Shown here piece by piece: positions 54,825 through 62,848 of a stretch of 64,000 bases of DNA. The position numbers were made by a program, and so were the translations under genes. Position 1 is the stretch's first letter, and each line of letters opens with the position of its first letter. Source of the DNA: an uncultured Tenacibaculum sp. GTDB taxonomy: Bacteria; Bacteroidota; Bacteroidia; Flavobacteriales; Flavobacteriaceae. Below the pieces are notes generated by a model that saw only the letters and a program-made list of their open reading frames with translations, did no database searches and was not told the DNA's origin. The stretch is from assembly GCA_937922085.1 (NCBI GenBank), contig CAKZVD010000003.1, forward strand, positions 237,455 to 301,454. The letters run 5' to 3'.

Positions 54825-55964
54825 CTAAAGAACTCCCTTTGTTGATGGTAAAAACATCTTATTTGGATCACGTTTTACTGCCATTTTCATTGCTTTTGCA
54901 AATGCTTTAAAAATACCTTCAATTTTATGATGCTCATTTACACCTTCTGCTTTTATATTCAAGTTACATTTTGCCCCATCTGTAAATGATTTAAATAAAT
55001 GGAAAAACATTTCTGTTGGCATATCTCCTACTTTTTCACGTTTAAAATCGGCATCCCATTCTAACCAATTTCTTCCGCCAAAATCTACAGCTACTTGCGC
55101 TAAACAATCATCCATAGGCAAACAGAAACCATAACGTTCAATACCTAATTTATTACCTAAAGCTTTATTAAACAATTCACCTAAAGCAATCATGGTGTCT
55201 TCAATTGTATGGTGTTCATCCACTTCTAAATCACCTTCCACTTTTATAGTTAAATCCATAGCTCCGTGACGACCAATTTGATCTAACATGTGGTCGAAAA
55301 ACGATAACCCTGTAGAAATATCATTCTTTCCTGAACCATCTAAATTCAGTTTGATGTAAATTTTGGTTTCATTCGTATTACGTGTAATTTCTTGTACACG
55401 ATCTTCTAACTTTAAAAACTCATATATCTTAGCCCAATCGGTACTTGTTATTACTATACAATCTAAAATTTCTTGTTTAGATGTTTCTATTTCATCAGCT
55501 CCTAATTCTGGGTTCTCAGATAAGTATATTCCTTTTGCTCCTAAGTTTTTAGCCAATTCCATATCTGTAATACGATCTCCTAATACAAAAGAATTCTCTA
55601 AATCATATTCTTCAGAAAAATATTGAGTTAACAAACCTGTTCTTGGTTTACGTGTAGGTGCGTTTTCATGTGGAAACGTTTTATCTATATGAACTTCACT
55701 AAAAACGACGCCTTCTTTTTCAAACGCACTCATTACTTTGTTTTGAGCTGGCCAAAAAGTATCTTCAGGAAAAGAATCTGTTCCTAACCCGTCTTGATTG
55801 GTTACCATTACCAATTCATAATCCAATTCAGAAGCTATTTTAGCCATGTATTGAAACACTTTTGGATAAAATTCTAACTTTTCCAAACTGTCTAGTTGAT
55901 AATCTACAGGCGGTTCTAATACTAATGTTCCGTCTCTATCTATAAATAATACTTTTTTGCTCAT
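54825..55964 (-). CDS. hisB: Bifunctional histidinol-phosphatase / imidazoleglycerol-phosphate dehydratase
   Basis: 379 residues. N-terminal HAD phosphatase (1 to about 165): [13 protein letters not shown] nucleophile motif, [18 protein letters not shown]-terminal IGPD (about 190-379): [39 protein letters not shown] manganese motifs. The fused form catalyses steps 6 and 8 of the pathway, as in enterobacteria and Bacteroidota. Confidence 0.96.
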   Translation of the reverse strand: MSKKVLFIDRDGTLVLEPPVDYQLDSLEKLEFYPKVFQYMAKIASELDYELVMVTNQDGLGTDSFPEDTFWPAQNKVMSAFEKEGVVFSEVHIDKTFPHENAPTRKPRTGLLTQYFSEEYDLENSFVLGDRITDMELAKNLGAKGIYLSENPELGADEIETSKQEILDCIVITSTDWAKIYEFLKLEDRVQEITRNTNETKIYIKLNLDGSGKNDISTGLSFFDHMLDQIGRHGAMDLTIKVEGDLEVDEHHTIEDTMIALGELFNKALGNKLGIERYGFCLPMDDCLAQVAVDFGGRNWLEWDADFKREKVGDMPTEMFFHLFKSFTDGAKCNLNIKAEGVNEHHKIEGIFKAFAKAMKMAVKRDPNKMFLPSTKGVL

Positions 55965-56033
55965 TCTCTATATTTTTGTTATTGTTAGACCTCACAGGTT
56001 TTAAAAACTTTTGAGGTCTTTTTAACATAAAAA

Positions 56034-57062
56034 CTATTTTACTTTTTGTAATGTTTTTATTAAACGCTTATTCTCTTCAGGAGTTCCTACTGTTATTCTA
56101 ATGCAATTATCTACTTGTGTATTTCTATTTCTTACAATTACTTTTTCATCAATTAAATACTGATATGCTTTATTAGCATTATCTACTTCAACTAACAAAA
56201 AATTTGCATCTGTAGGATATATTTTTTTTACAATAGGTAATTCACTTAATGCTTCTTTTAGTTTTGTTCTTTCTAAAAGAATTGTTTCAATATTTTTAGT
56301 TACTTCTTCTAAGTTATCTAAACTATTTAAAACAGCTTTCTGGTTTAAAGTACTTACATTATACGGTGGTTTTACACGGTTATATAAATTGATAATTTCT
56401 TCACTTGCATAGGCTACTCCTGTTCTTACACCTGCTAATCCCCATGCTTTACTAAAGGTCTGACTTACAATTAAATTATTGTATTTATTGATGTTTTTTA
56501 TAAAAGAAGCTTGTGAACTAAAATCAATATATGCTTCGTCTACAATTACAATTCCATTGAAATTCTCTAATATATATTCAACATCATCTGTATTCAAATT
56601 ATTTCCTGTCGGATTATTTGGAGTACAAATAAAAATGATTTTTACATCTTCAAAATCTAAATATGGTTGTAATTGATTTAAATTAATTTGGAAATCATTA
56701 ATTAGCGGTTGTTTTATTAATTCTATATTATTAATACCAGCAGACACATCATACATTCCATAGGTTGGTGAAAAAGTTAACACTTTATCTTTACCTGGTT
56801 CGCAAAAAATACGAAAAGCCAAATCGATTACTTCATCACTTCCGTTTCCAACAAAAATCTGATTTGTTGCTACTTTTTTAATCGTAGAAAGCTTTTGTTT
56901 GATTTCTTTTTGATGTGGATCTGGATATCTATTTAAAGTTCCAAACGGATTTTCATTCGCGTCTAAAAAAACATCTGCTCTTCCTTTAAACTCATCTCTT
57001 GCAGATGAATATGGCTTTAAATTCCAAATATTTTTACGTACTATATTTTTTAAACTAAACAT
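56034..57062 (-). CDS. hisC: Histidinol-phosphate aminotransferase
   Basis: 342 residues, PLP fold type I. DANENPFG near residue 33, FVGNGSDEVIDL, CTPNNPTG, VVDEAYIDF, and the Schiff-base Lys in SQTFSKAWGLAGVRTG. It converts imidazole acetol phosphate to histidinol phosphate. Complete. Confidence 0.95.
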   Translation of the reverse strand: MFSLKNIVRKNIWNLKPYSSARDEFKGRADVFLDANENPFGTLNRYPDPHQKEIKQKLSTIKKVATNQIFVGNGSDEVIDLAFRIFCEPGKDKVLTFSPTYGMYDVSAGINNIELIKQPLINDFQINLNQLQPYLDFEDVKIIFICTPNNPTGNNLNTDDVEYILENFNGIVIVDEAYIDFSSQASFIKNINKYNNLIVSQTFSKAWGLAGVRTGVAYASEEIINLYNRVKPPYNVSTLNQKAVLNSLDNLEEVTKNIETILLERTKLKEALSELPIVKKIYPTDANFLLVEVDNANKAYQYLIDEKVIVRNRNTQVDNCIRITVGTPEENKRLIKTLQKVK

Positions 57063-57081
57063 TATTATTAATTAGTTTTAT

Positions 57082-57846
57082 TTATTTATCTCTATTTAAT
57101 ATTGATTCTACAAAACAACTATAAGCATCTTTCATTGGTAAATTATAATCTATTTTTATTTTCTTCCTAGTTGTTATTACCTTCTCTTTTGTTTTTTCGT
57201 TAATTCCTTCTTTTTCATAATCATCCCAATATAAACCTACTCCTCTTTTATGCCAATTAGGCAATTCATTAAAATTAATTTCATTTTTATATAAAAGCTC
57301 ATTCTTTAAAGCTATTGATTTTCCTTCTATTTTTTGCGTAGCTTCTTTAGAATCTTCTCCTTTTCTTCTTAACATCCAATAACAATGTGCGTTTAAAGAA
57401 TTTCTAAAAGCATCTTCATTTCTCCATCTAAAATAATCTATTACCAGTTTTTTAGTGGGTAATTGTGATATTCTAGAATCAAACACACCAATATCGTTTA
57501 ATAATAAAGAAAACTTAGCACTAGCCTCTCCAGCTAATATTGAATTAAACTTTCTTGTTTTTCTATTAAACATATCTTCATTTAAAGAAAATAATAATGA
57601 AATTTCATCACTTTCAGTATATGCATAAATAACGTTAAATCCACATTGCATTAAATGCTTTGTAGTAGCTACCATCAAATCTCTAAATTTAATATCTAAA
57701 GGAGCTTCAAATGAGTGTTTCTCTTTTGTTAATCTTGTAAAACTTCTACCATCAATTCTTGCAATCATATACATATTAGGTAGTACACAATAATCACTAG
57801 AAGTTTCATAAACACGCATTTGTTTGTCTAACTCATCAAATTTCAT
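57082..57846 (-). CDS. Thg1-like 3'-5' tRNA polymerase (TLP)
   Basis: 254 residues, Thg1 superfamily. Metal ligands Asp32-Gly33 in RIDGRSFTRL and Asp80-Glu81 in YAYTESDEISLLF, plus NSILAGEASAKF and the C-terminal KRGVGLYWDDY. The eukaryotic HINNLYN element for tRNA-His G-1 addition is absent (the region reads LNAHCYWMLRRKGED), so it belongs with bacterial Thg1-like proteins that can repair 5'-truncated tRNAs. It overlaps the kinase gene by 11 bases and lies between hisD and hisC. Confidence 0.88.
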   Translation of the reverse strand: MKFDELDKQMRVYETSSDYCVLPNMYMIARIDGRSFTRLTKEKHSFEAPLDIKFRDLMVATTKHLMQCGFNVIYAYTESDEISLLFSLNEDMFNRKTRKFNSILAGEASAKFSLLLNDIGVFDSRISQLPTKKLVIDYFRWRNEDAFRNSLNAHCYWMLRRKGEDSKEATQKIEGKSIALKNELLYKNEINFNELPNWHKRGVGLYWDDYEKEGINEKTKEKVITTRKKIKIDYNLPMKDAYSCFVESILNRDK

Positions 57847-58282
57847 TTTGCCTTTCTTTTATTAAAAATCCATTATCTGTAATTTCAACATCATATAACT
57901 CATCAAAACTTTCAGAAAAAGAAGGTTTTTGTAATTTTTTCTTCGTTGAAAATATTCCTACATCTGGAATTTTTTCTTTCCCTTCTCTTTTATTATTTCT
58001 TTTTAAAGAATCTTCAACATTTGAATGAAAATAATATCCTATTGTTTTATATTTTTTTTCTCTAAATTTTCGAATATACTTCTCTCTATCTTCTATAGTT
58101 GGATTTGTATTATCAATCACTATTTTTTGTTGTAATCCTATGCAAGCTTCTAATAATACGTTCTCTTTATTTCTAGTATTTAATAAATCCATACTAATTC
58201 TAAAATGTGTATTAAAAAACTTCTCTTTATAAAATGTTGATTTTCCACTTGCTTGAATTCCAATAAAGATAACTCCTTCCAT
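57836..58282 (-). CDS. Polynucleotide-kinase-like P-loop kinase
   Basis: 148 residues. Walker A GIQASGKST (Lys14), ISMDLLN (Asp that would activate the 5'-OH) and VIDNTNPTIEDREKYI, the lid pattern of T4 Pnk/Pnkp-type 5'-kinases. The ending FSESFDELYDVEI also recurs in this family. It should phosphorylate a 5'-OH nucleic acid end. It is translationally coupled to the Thg1-like gene, giving a 5'-kinase plus 3'-5' polymerase pair. Confidence 0.78.
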   Translation of the reverse strand: MEGVIFIGIQASGKSTFYKEKFFNTHFRISMDLLNTRNKENVLLEACIGLQQKIVIDNTNPTIEDREKYIRKFREKKYKTIGYYFHSNVEDSLKRNNKREGKEKIPDVGIFSTKKKLQKPSFSESFDELYDVEITDNGFLIKERQNEI

Positions 58283-58311
58283 AAATTAAAACTTAGTAGT
58301 GATATATTTTA

Positions 58312-59595
58312 CTAGTTCAACGATTCTAATCGTAATGTTACTGCATTTTTATGAGCTTGTAATCCTTCGGCTTCTGCCATTAATTCGATGGCATTACCAA
58401 TGTTTTGAATCCCTTCTTTAGATAATTTTTGAAAAGTTATTTTCTTTACAAAACTATCTAATGATACACCACTATAATTTTTAGCATACCCATAAGTTGG
58501 TAATGTATGATTGGTACCTGATGCATAATCTCCTGCACTTTCACAACTATAATTCCCTAAGAAAACTGAACCTGCATTTGTTATTCTATCTATAAACTCT
58601 TCTGATTTTTCAGAAGCTATAATTAAATGCTCTGGTGCATATTCATTACTAAAATCGATGCAATCATTTAAAGTAGAAAAATAAATAGCTCTACTATTTT
58701 CTAATGCCCTTGCTGCCAATTCTCTTCTAGGTAATTCTGCTAATTGCTTTTTTAACTCAATAGCTACTTCATCTAGTACAGTTTTAGTATTGGAAACTAA
58801 AATAACTTGACTATCTGCTCCATGTTCTGCTTGCGACAATAAATCTGCTGCAACAAAACTAGGTTTAGAAGTTTCATCTGCAATTACTAATACTTCACTT
58901 GGTCCGGCAGGCATATCTATAGCCACTCCTTGTTGTTGTGCTAATTCTTTTGCTTTGGTAACAAATTGATTTCCTGGTCCAAATATTTTATATACTTGCG
59001 GTATTGTTTCAGTTCCATAAGTCATTGCCCCAATTGCTTGCGCTCCTCCAACTTTAAAAACTTTTGTAATACCTACTAAATTTGCTGTAAATAAGATCGC
59101 CGGATTTATCTTTCCTTCTTTGTTGGGTGGTGTACATAATATAATCTCTTTACATCCTGCAATTTTGGCTGGAATTCCTAACATTAAAATTGTAGAAAAT
59201 AATGGAGCTGTTCCTCCAGGAATATATAATCCCACTTTTTCTATACCCACACTTTTCCTCCAACATGCTACCCCTTTAGTAGTCTCTATAACTTTAGTTT
59301 CTTCTTTTTGAGATCTATGAAATTTCTCTATATTATTCTTAGCCAGTATTATTGCTGCTTTAAGCTCTTCTGAAACTTCTTTATCTGCATTTTCTAAAAC
59401 TTCTTTTGAAAGTGTTAAAGATGAAATTTCAACTTTATCAAATAACTTTGCATATTTATATAAAGCTTCATCTTTATTCTTTTTTACATCTTTTAAAATT
59501 GAAGTAACCGTATCATTTAAAGTATTTTTCTCAATTTGAGTTCTTTCTGATAATGTATTCCACTGATTCCTATCTGGATTATTATATGTTTTCAT
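58312..59595 (-). CDS. hisD: Histidinol dehydrogenase
   Basis: 427 residues. GLYIPGGTAPLFST, GGAQAIGAMTYGT, KIFGPGNQFV, DMPAGPSEVLVIAD, LLSQAEHG (zinc Gln/His) and NEYAPEHL (catalytic Glu-His) are all present. Two-step NAD-dependent oxidation of histidinol to histidine. Complete. Confidence 0.96.
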   Translation of the reverse strand: MKTYNNPDRNQWNTLSERTQIEKNTLNDTVTSILKDVKKNKDEALYKYAKLFDKVEISSLTLSKEVLENADKEVSEELKAAIILAKNNIEKFHRSQKEETKVIETTKGVACWRKSVGIEKVGLYIPGGTAPLFSTILMLGIPAKIAGCKEIILCTPPNKEGKINPAILFTANLVGITKVFKVGGAQAIGAMTYGTETIPQVYKIFGPGNQFVTKAKELAQQQGVAIDMPAGPSEVLVIADETSKPSFVAADLLSQAEHGADSQVILVSNTKTVLDEVAIELKKQLAELPRRELAARALENSRAIYFSTLNDCIDFSNEYAPEHLIIASEKSEEFIDRITNAGSVFLGNYSCESAGDYASGTNHTLPTYGYAKNYSGVSLDSFVKKITFQKLSKEGIQNIGNAIELMAEAEGLQAHKNAVTLRLESLN

Positions 59596-59616
59596 GGTAA
59601 TTTAATTACACTAAGT

Positions 59617-60474
59617 TTATTGGATCATATTTTCAATTGGACAAACTAAAATTCCTTCTGCTCCTGCAGATTTTAATTCATCTATCATATCCCAAAAATC
59701 ATTTTTATTAATTACTGAGTGAATAGAACTCCATCCTTCTTGTGCTAAAGGCAAAATAGTTGGGCTTTTAATTCCAGGTAATATTTTAATTATTTCATCT
59801 ACTTTACTATTCGGTGCATTTAATAATACATATTTATTTTTTCTACCCGCTAAAACTGATTGCAATCTAAATTGAATTTTATCTAAAATAATTTGATTTT
59901 CATCTGAAATCTTTGGAGACTTTACTAAAACTGCTTCCGATTTTAAAAGTACTTCTATTTCTTTTAATCCGTTTTTAAATAATGTACTTCCGCTTGATAC
60001 GATATCGCAAATACCATCTGCTAAACCAATATTTGGTGCAATTTCTACAGAACCATTAATAACATGAAGATCTGCAGTTATACCTGCTTTCTCTAAATAC
60101 TTTTCAACTGTTTTAGGATATGAAGTAGCTATTTTTTTCCCTTGTAAATCTTTTAAACTATTTGCCTTTGAGTCTTTAGGTACGGCAATAGAAACTTTAC
60201 ATTTAGAAAATCCTAATTTTTCTACCACAGAAATATTTTCTCCTTTTTCTACAATAACATTTTCTCCAATAATTGCAATATCTACTACTCCATCTCTTAA
60301 ATATTGAGGTATATCACCATTACGTAAAAAGAAAACTTCTAATGGAAAATTTCTTGAAGAAGCTTTTAACTGATCTTTTCCATTATCTATAGAAATTCCT
60401 ATGGCTTTCAAAAGTTTTAATGAATCTTCGTTAAGTCTTCCTGATTTTTGTACTGCTAATCTTAATTTACTCAT
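59617..60474 (-). CDS. hisG: ATP phosphoribosyltransferase, long form
   Basis: 285 residues, HisG long form. RLAVQKSGRLNEDS start, VDIAIIGENV, IATSYPKTVEKYL, GIVEL-type region ADGICDIVSSGSTL, and the C-terminal ACT/PII-like regulatory domain (about 215-285: LPGIKSPTILPLAQEGWSSI). First enzyme of histidine synthesis and the feedback-inhibited step. First structural gene after the leader peptide attenuator. Confidence 0.95.
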   Translation of the reverse strand: MSKLRLAVQKSGRLNEDSLKLLKAIGISIDNGKDQLKASSRNFPLEVFFLRNGDIPQYLRDGVVDIAIIGENVIVEKGENISVVEKLGFSKCKVSIAVPKDSKANSLKDLQGKKIATSYPKTVEKYLEKAGITADLHVINGSVEIAPNIGLADGICDIVSSGSTLFKNGLKEIEVLLKSEAVLVKSPKISDENQIILDKIQFRLQSVLAGRKNKYVLLNAPNSKVDEIIKILPGIKSPTILPLAQEGWSSIHSVINKNDFWDMIDELKSAGAEGILVCPIENMIQ

Positions 60475-60483
60475 GTTGTTTCT

Positions 60484-60569
60484 TTATTTTGTTAGTTTGA
60501 GTAAATCTTCGGATTTCATTTTGTCTAAAAAACAAAAAATCCATTTGATTTACTCAAACGGATTCTTAA
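60484..60569 (-). promoter_or_regulatory. his operon attenuator: terminator plus downstream complement
   Basis: On the minus strand AATCCGTTTGA (60564-60554) pairs with TCAAATGGATT (60548-60538), an 11-bp stem with one G-U, followed by T6-G-T6 (60539-60527): an intrinsic terminator ahead of hisG. The competing antiterminator is formed by ACTCAGGCGAATT at the end of the leader ORF (60615-60603) with AATCCGTTTGAGT (60564-60552): 12 of 13 positions pair, two as G-U. A 13-base segment just before hisG (60507-60495) is a perfect complement of 60559-60547. Confidence 0.85.
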
Positions 60570-60600
60570 TTTTATGATTGTAATTACATACATAACATTA

Positions 60601-60657
60601 TCAATTCGCCTGAGTGCAAATATGATGATGATGATGATGTAATTGAATAAATGTCAT
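60601..60657 (-). CDS. hisL: his operon leader peptide with six consecutive His codons
   Basis: 18 residues, MTFIQLHHHHHHICTQAN, ATG at 60657, TGA at 60601-60603. The six CAT codons lie at 60622-60639. When charged tRNA-His is scarce the ribosome should stall here and leave the 3' end of the ORF free to form the antiterminator; with ample His the ribosome reaches the stop codon, masks that strand and lets the terminator form. It replaces any coding meaning of the ATG-repeat seen on the plus strand. Confidence 0.9.
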   Translation of the reverse strand: MTFIQLHHHHHHICTQAN

Positions 60658-60984
60658 TGTTATAATTTTACGTTTGCGAATTTACAAGATATTTTTTGTA
60701 ATTACCAAATTTATTTTTAGAATTTATTTTTTAATTGAAAATATAGAAACAAAAGGCACAAATCAAATAATCATCAAACTGAAATAGTATATAGATTTAT
60801 GAAATTCTTTTTTCTTTCATTAAATAAAAGCAAATTTTCATAGCCTTTCAAATTGAAAACTCTTTAATATAATTATGATAAATGTAAAGAATAAAGAGAA
60901 ATGTTATATGGAAATATTTAAGGGATAACAATTATATTTGTAGGGATATAATAAGTTGTCTAAAATATAAAAACAGAATGTAAT
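60658..60984. other. AT-rich intergenic region, his promoter side
   Basis: A possible his promoter lies on the minus strand: TATCTTG (60691-60685) with TTTG (60709-60706) upstream, but the spacing of 14 bases is short. On the plus strand TATATTTG at 60933-60940 is a -7-like box for the hypothetical gene at 60985. Nothing else is visible. Confidence 0.35.
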
Positions 60985-61440
60985 TTGACTTTTGGAATAG
61001 CACAATACACGAATTTAACACAAGAACAGAATAATTGGATAAATGACTTATCCATTGAATTGAAATCGTTTTTTGAAAAGCGAAATTACGGAAAGGACCT
61101 AAACGAACTTTATTTCGGACTGATAACTGTGAAACCTGAATTTGATCAGTTTTTTAAAAAGAAAAGACCAAGATATCGACCAGGAGAAAGAGTTTCAAAT
61201 GTGGACGGAATTGAAATTAAATCAAACAATTGCGCTGAAATTGATTGCAAAATTGAATTTAGCCAAGTTTCTAAATTAAAAAAAAGAGAACTAATTGAAA
61301 AAGTGTGTGAAGAAATATTGACAGAATTGGATTGTCTTAATCGATTGTCGAAATTGAAAAATTTTAACTTTCAATCTTACAAATCAGATTTGAAAAAATA
61401 TTTAATTGATAAAAATTATATAAAAGAAAAAATACTGTAA
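60985..61440 (+). CDS. Hypothetical protein in a cassette-like region
   Basis: 151 residues from a TTG at 60985; no ATG in frame gives a better start. Soluble, highly charged, with an N-terminal amphipathic stretch (QYTNLTQEQNNWINDLSIEL) and a basic KKKRPRYRPGERVSN segment. The length and composition would suit a small immunity-type or cassette protein, but I recognise no family. Codon use differs a little from neighbours (more GAA-TTG, CGA, GGA). Confidence 0.5.
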   Translation: MTFGIAQYTNLTQEQNNWINDLSIELKSFFEKRNYGKDLNELYFGLITVKPEFDQFFKKKRPRYRPGERVSNVDGIEIKSNNCAEIDCKIEFSQVSKLKKRELIEKVCEEILTELDCLNRLSKLKNFNFQSYKSDLKKYLIDKNYIKEKIL

Positions 61441-61740
61441 TCAACAATGGTAACAGTTGCACTACTCATTATTTTAAGTAAAACCGATGATTTTCTAAGT
61501 ATTCAAAAACATGAAACCATTATAAATCAAAGAGTCTTTGTTTTTTAAAATCGATAAAATAATCAATTGTAGAGTTGTGCAACGGCCACAATGTATAACC
61601 TCAATTACAGCGGATTCTACTACGTCCAGATCCACTCGGAATTTCTAGAGCCTGAGCCAAACCGAAAATTAACGCATATAAACCCTTTACTGACGGTTAT
61701 ACGAGACCGTTGTATAGCATATAAACAAAACTGAAAGTTA
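61441..61740. other. Cassette-junction-like noncoding DNA
   Basis: 300 bases without a credible gene; a 33-codon frame from ATG 61447 resembles a gene remnant but is unassigned. GTTGTGCAAC (61574-61583) is followed by TATAACC (about 61593) and, about 100 bases later, GGTTATA with CCGTTGTATAGCATATAA just before the next ORF. GC content in 61600-61680 is visibly higher than the surroundings. Confidence 0.4.
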
Positions 61741-62262
61741 ATGACAAACCGAATTTTAACAGCTCTAACAATTAGAATAGCTGGAATATTCTTATTCACA
61801 AAAATCTTTGATCATTTTGGTTCTTATTTCTTATCTATCTTTAATGTTGCGAGCATGGCAAGGTTTGAAGAATTATTAAACAAACCAATTGATAAATTTT
61901 ATTTTACAGGAACATTTTTGACTATAGCTAATATTATTATTTCTATATTTCTGTTTGTGAAAGCGGAATGGATTTCTAAAAAACTAATCAAATCGGAAAA
62001 AGAAATTATTACAGAACTGAATCCAAAATCATTATCAAAAGTTATTTTATTAACTGTTGGAATTATTTGGTTAGCAAAAACGATTTATTTGACTCCAATC
62101 TTTATAGAATATTGTATTGAATTAACTTCAAAATTAAACGGAAATGAGAACGCTGAACTACCTAATTTTGCAGTTGCGAATTATATTTTAAAAACGATTT
62201 TAGCTTTAATTTTAATTTTCAGAATTGAAAAAATATCGAATTGGATTTTAAAGAAAATATAA
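61741..62262 (+). CDS. Hypothetical four-helix membrane protein
   Basis: 173 residues with hydrophobic segments around 8-30, 55-75, 100-125 and 145-165. It begins MTNRILTALTIRIAGIFLF. No family recognised. It lies between two junction-like sequences (GTTGTGCAAC before, ATATGTTG-CA-CAACATAT after), so it may be a mobile cassette gene. Confidence 0.55.
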   Translation: MTNRILTALTIRIAGIFLFTKIFDHFGSYFLSIFNVASMARFEELLNKPIDKFYFTGTFLTIANIIISIFLFVKAEWISKKLIKSEKEIITELNPKSLSKVILLTVGIIWLAKTIYLTPIFIEYCIELTSKLNGNENAELPNFAVANYILKTILALILIFRIEKISNWILKKI

Positions 62263-62346
62263 ATATGTTGCACAACATATAAAGTAAAAATAGGTAAAGC
62301 CAAAAAAGGTTCCGTTATATGTCAGTAACAAAAAAAGATTTACTAC

Positions 62347-62371
62347 AACCACTTCTTTTGAAGTGGTTTTT
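62347..62371 (+). terminator. Terminator after the membrane protein gene
   Basis: AACCACTTC pairs with GAAGTGGTT over TTTT, followed by TTTAG on the plus strand (9-bp perfect stem). Confidence 0.7.
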
Positions 62372-62395
62372 AGCATCAAAAATTAAAATATAAAA

Positions 62396-62572
62396 CTACA
62401 AATCAGTAGATTGTAGTTTTACAGGAAAAGCCTTATTTCCCTTTGCAAAATTGCAATTTATTTTTTCATGATTATCAGTATAATCATCCACAATAATATC
62501 TTTATAAACAAGGTTACCACCATAAACAGAAATCATTTGTTTCTTTGCTAATTCTTCAAATTTCTTAAACAT
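62396..62572 (-). CDS. Second GG-leader small peptide
   Basis: 58 residues, ATG 62572, TAG 62396-62398. The N-terminus MFKKFEELAKKQMISVYGG is a typical Bacteroidota double-glycine leader (amphipathic helix then VYGG), predicting release of a 39-residue acidic core with one Cys (INCNFAKG). No transporter or modification gene is adjacent. Likely an exported or modified peptide precursor. Confidence 0.55.
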   Translation of the reverse strand: MFKKFEELAKKQMISVYGGNLVYKDIIVDDYTDNHEKINCNFAKGNKAFPVKLQSTDL

Positions 62573-62677
62573 AATATTTTATATATTAATTAATAAGTTA
62601 ACAATATATAAATCTTTTATTTTTTTATTATCCTTTTTCTTTCCTTAAAAATTATAAGAACATGAAATAAAATATTA

Positions 62678-62848
62678 TTATTTAAACATTCGAATAAATA
62701 AAACTACAACTCCAGTAAAAATGAGAATTATTCCTAATAATAAACAAATACCTCCAAATATGTTGTTTAGTGTCCAAGCTAAAAAATTTAAACTAAACCC
62801 TAAAACTATAAATATAAGTCCTAAAAATTCTGGAGAAATCTTTTTCAT
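62678..62848 (-). CDS. Tiny two-helix membrane protein
   Basis: 56 residues, ATG 62848, TAA 62678-62680. Two hydrophobic helices (EFLGLIFIVLGFSLNFL and ICLLLGIILIFTGVVVLFI) with a basic C-terminus (RMFK). Unrecognised; first of three tiny membrane-protein genes on this strand. Confidence 0.5.
   Translation of the reverse strand: MKKISPEFLGLIFIVLGFSLNFLAWTLNNIFGGICLLLGIILIFTGVVVLFIRMFK

Noticed and set aside
57082..57846. Calling the Thg1-like protein a true tRNA-His guanylyltransferase
   Set aside because: The HINNLYN-type element of eukaryotic Thg1 is missing, and bacterial tRNA-His normally has an encoded G-1; a repair-type Thg1-like protein is the safer call.
60622..60639. ATG trinucleotide repeat as a simple microsatellite
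   Set aside because: Read on the minus strand it is six CAT codons inside a short ORF with start and stop next to a terminator; it is the his leader peptide, not a neutral repeat.
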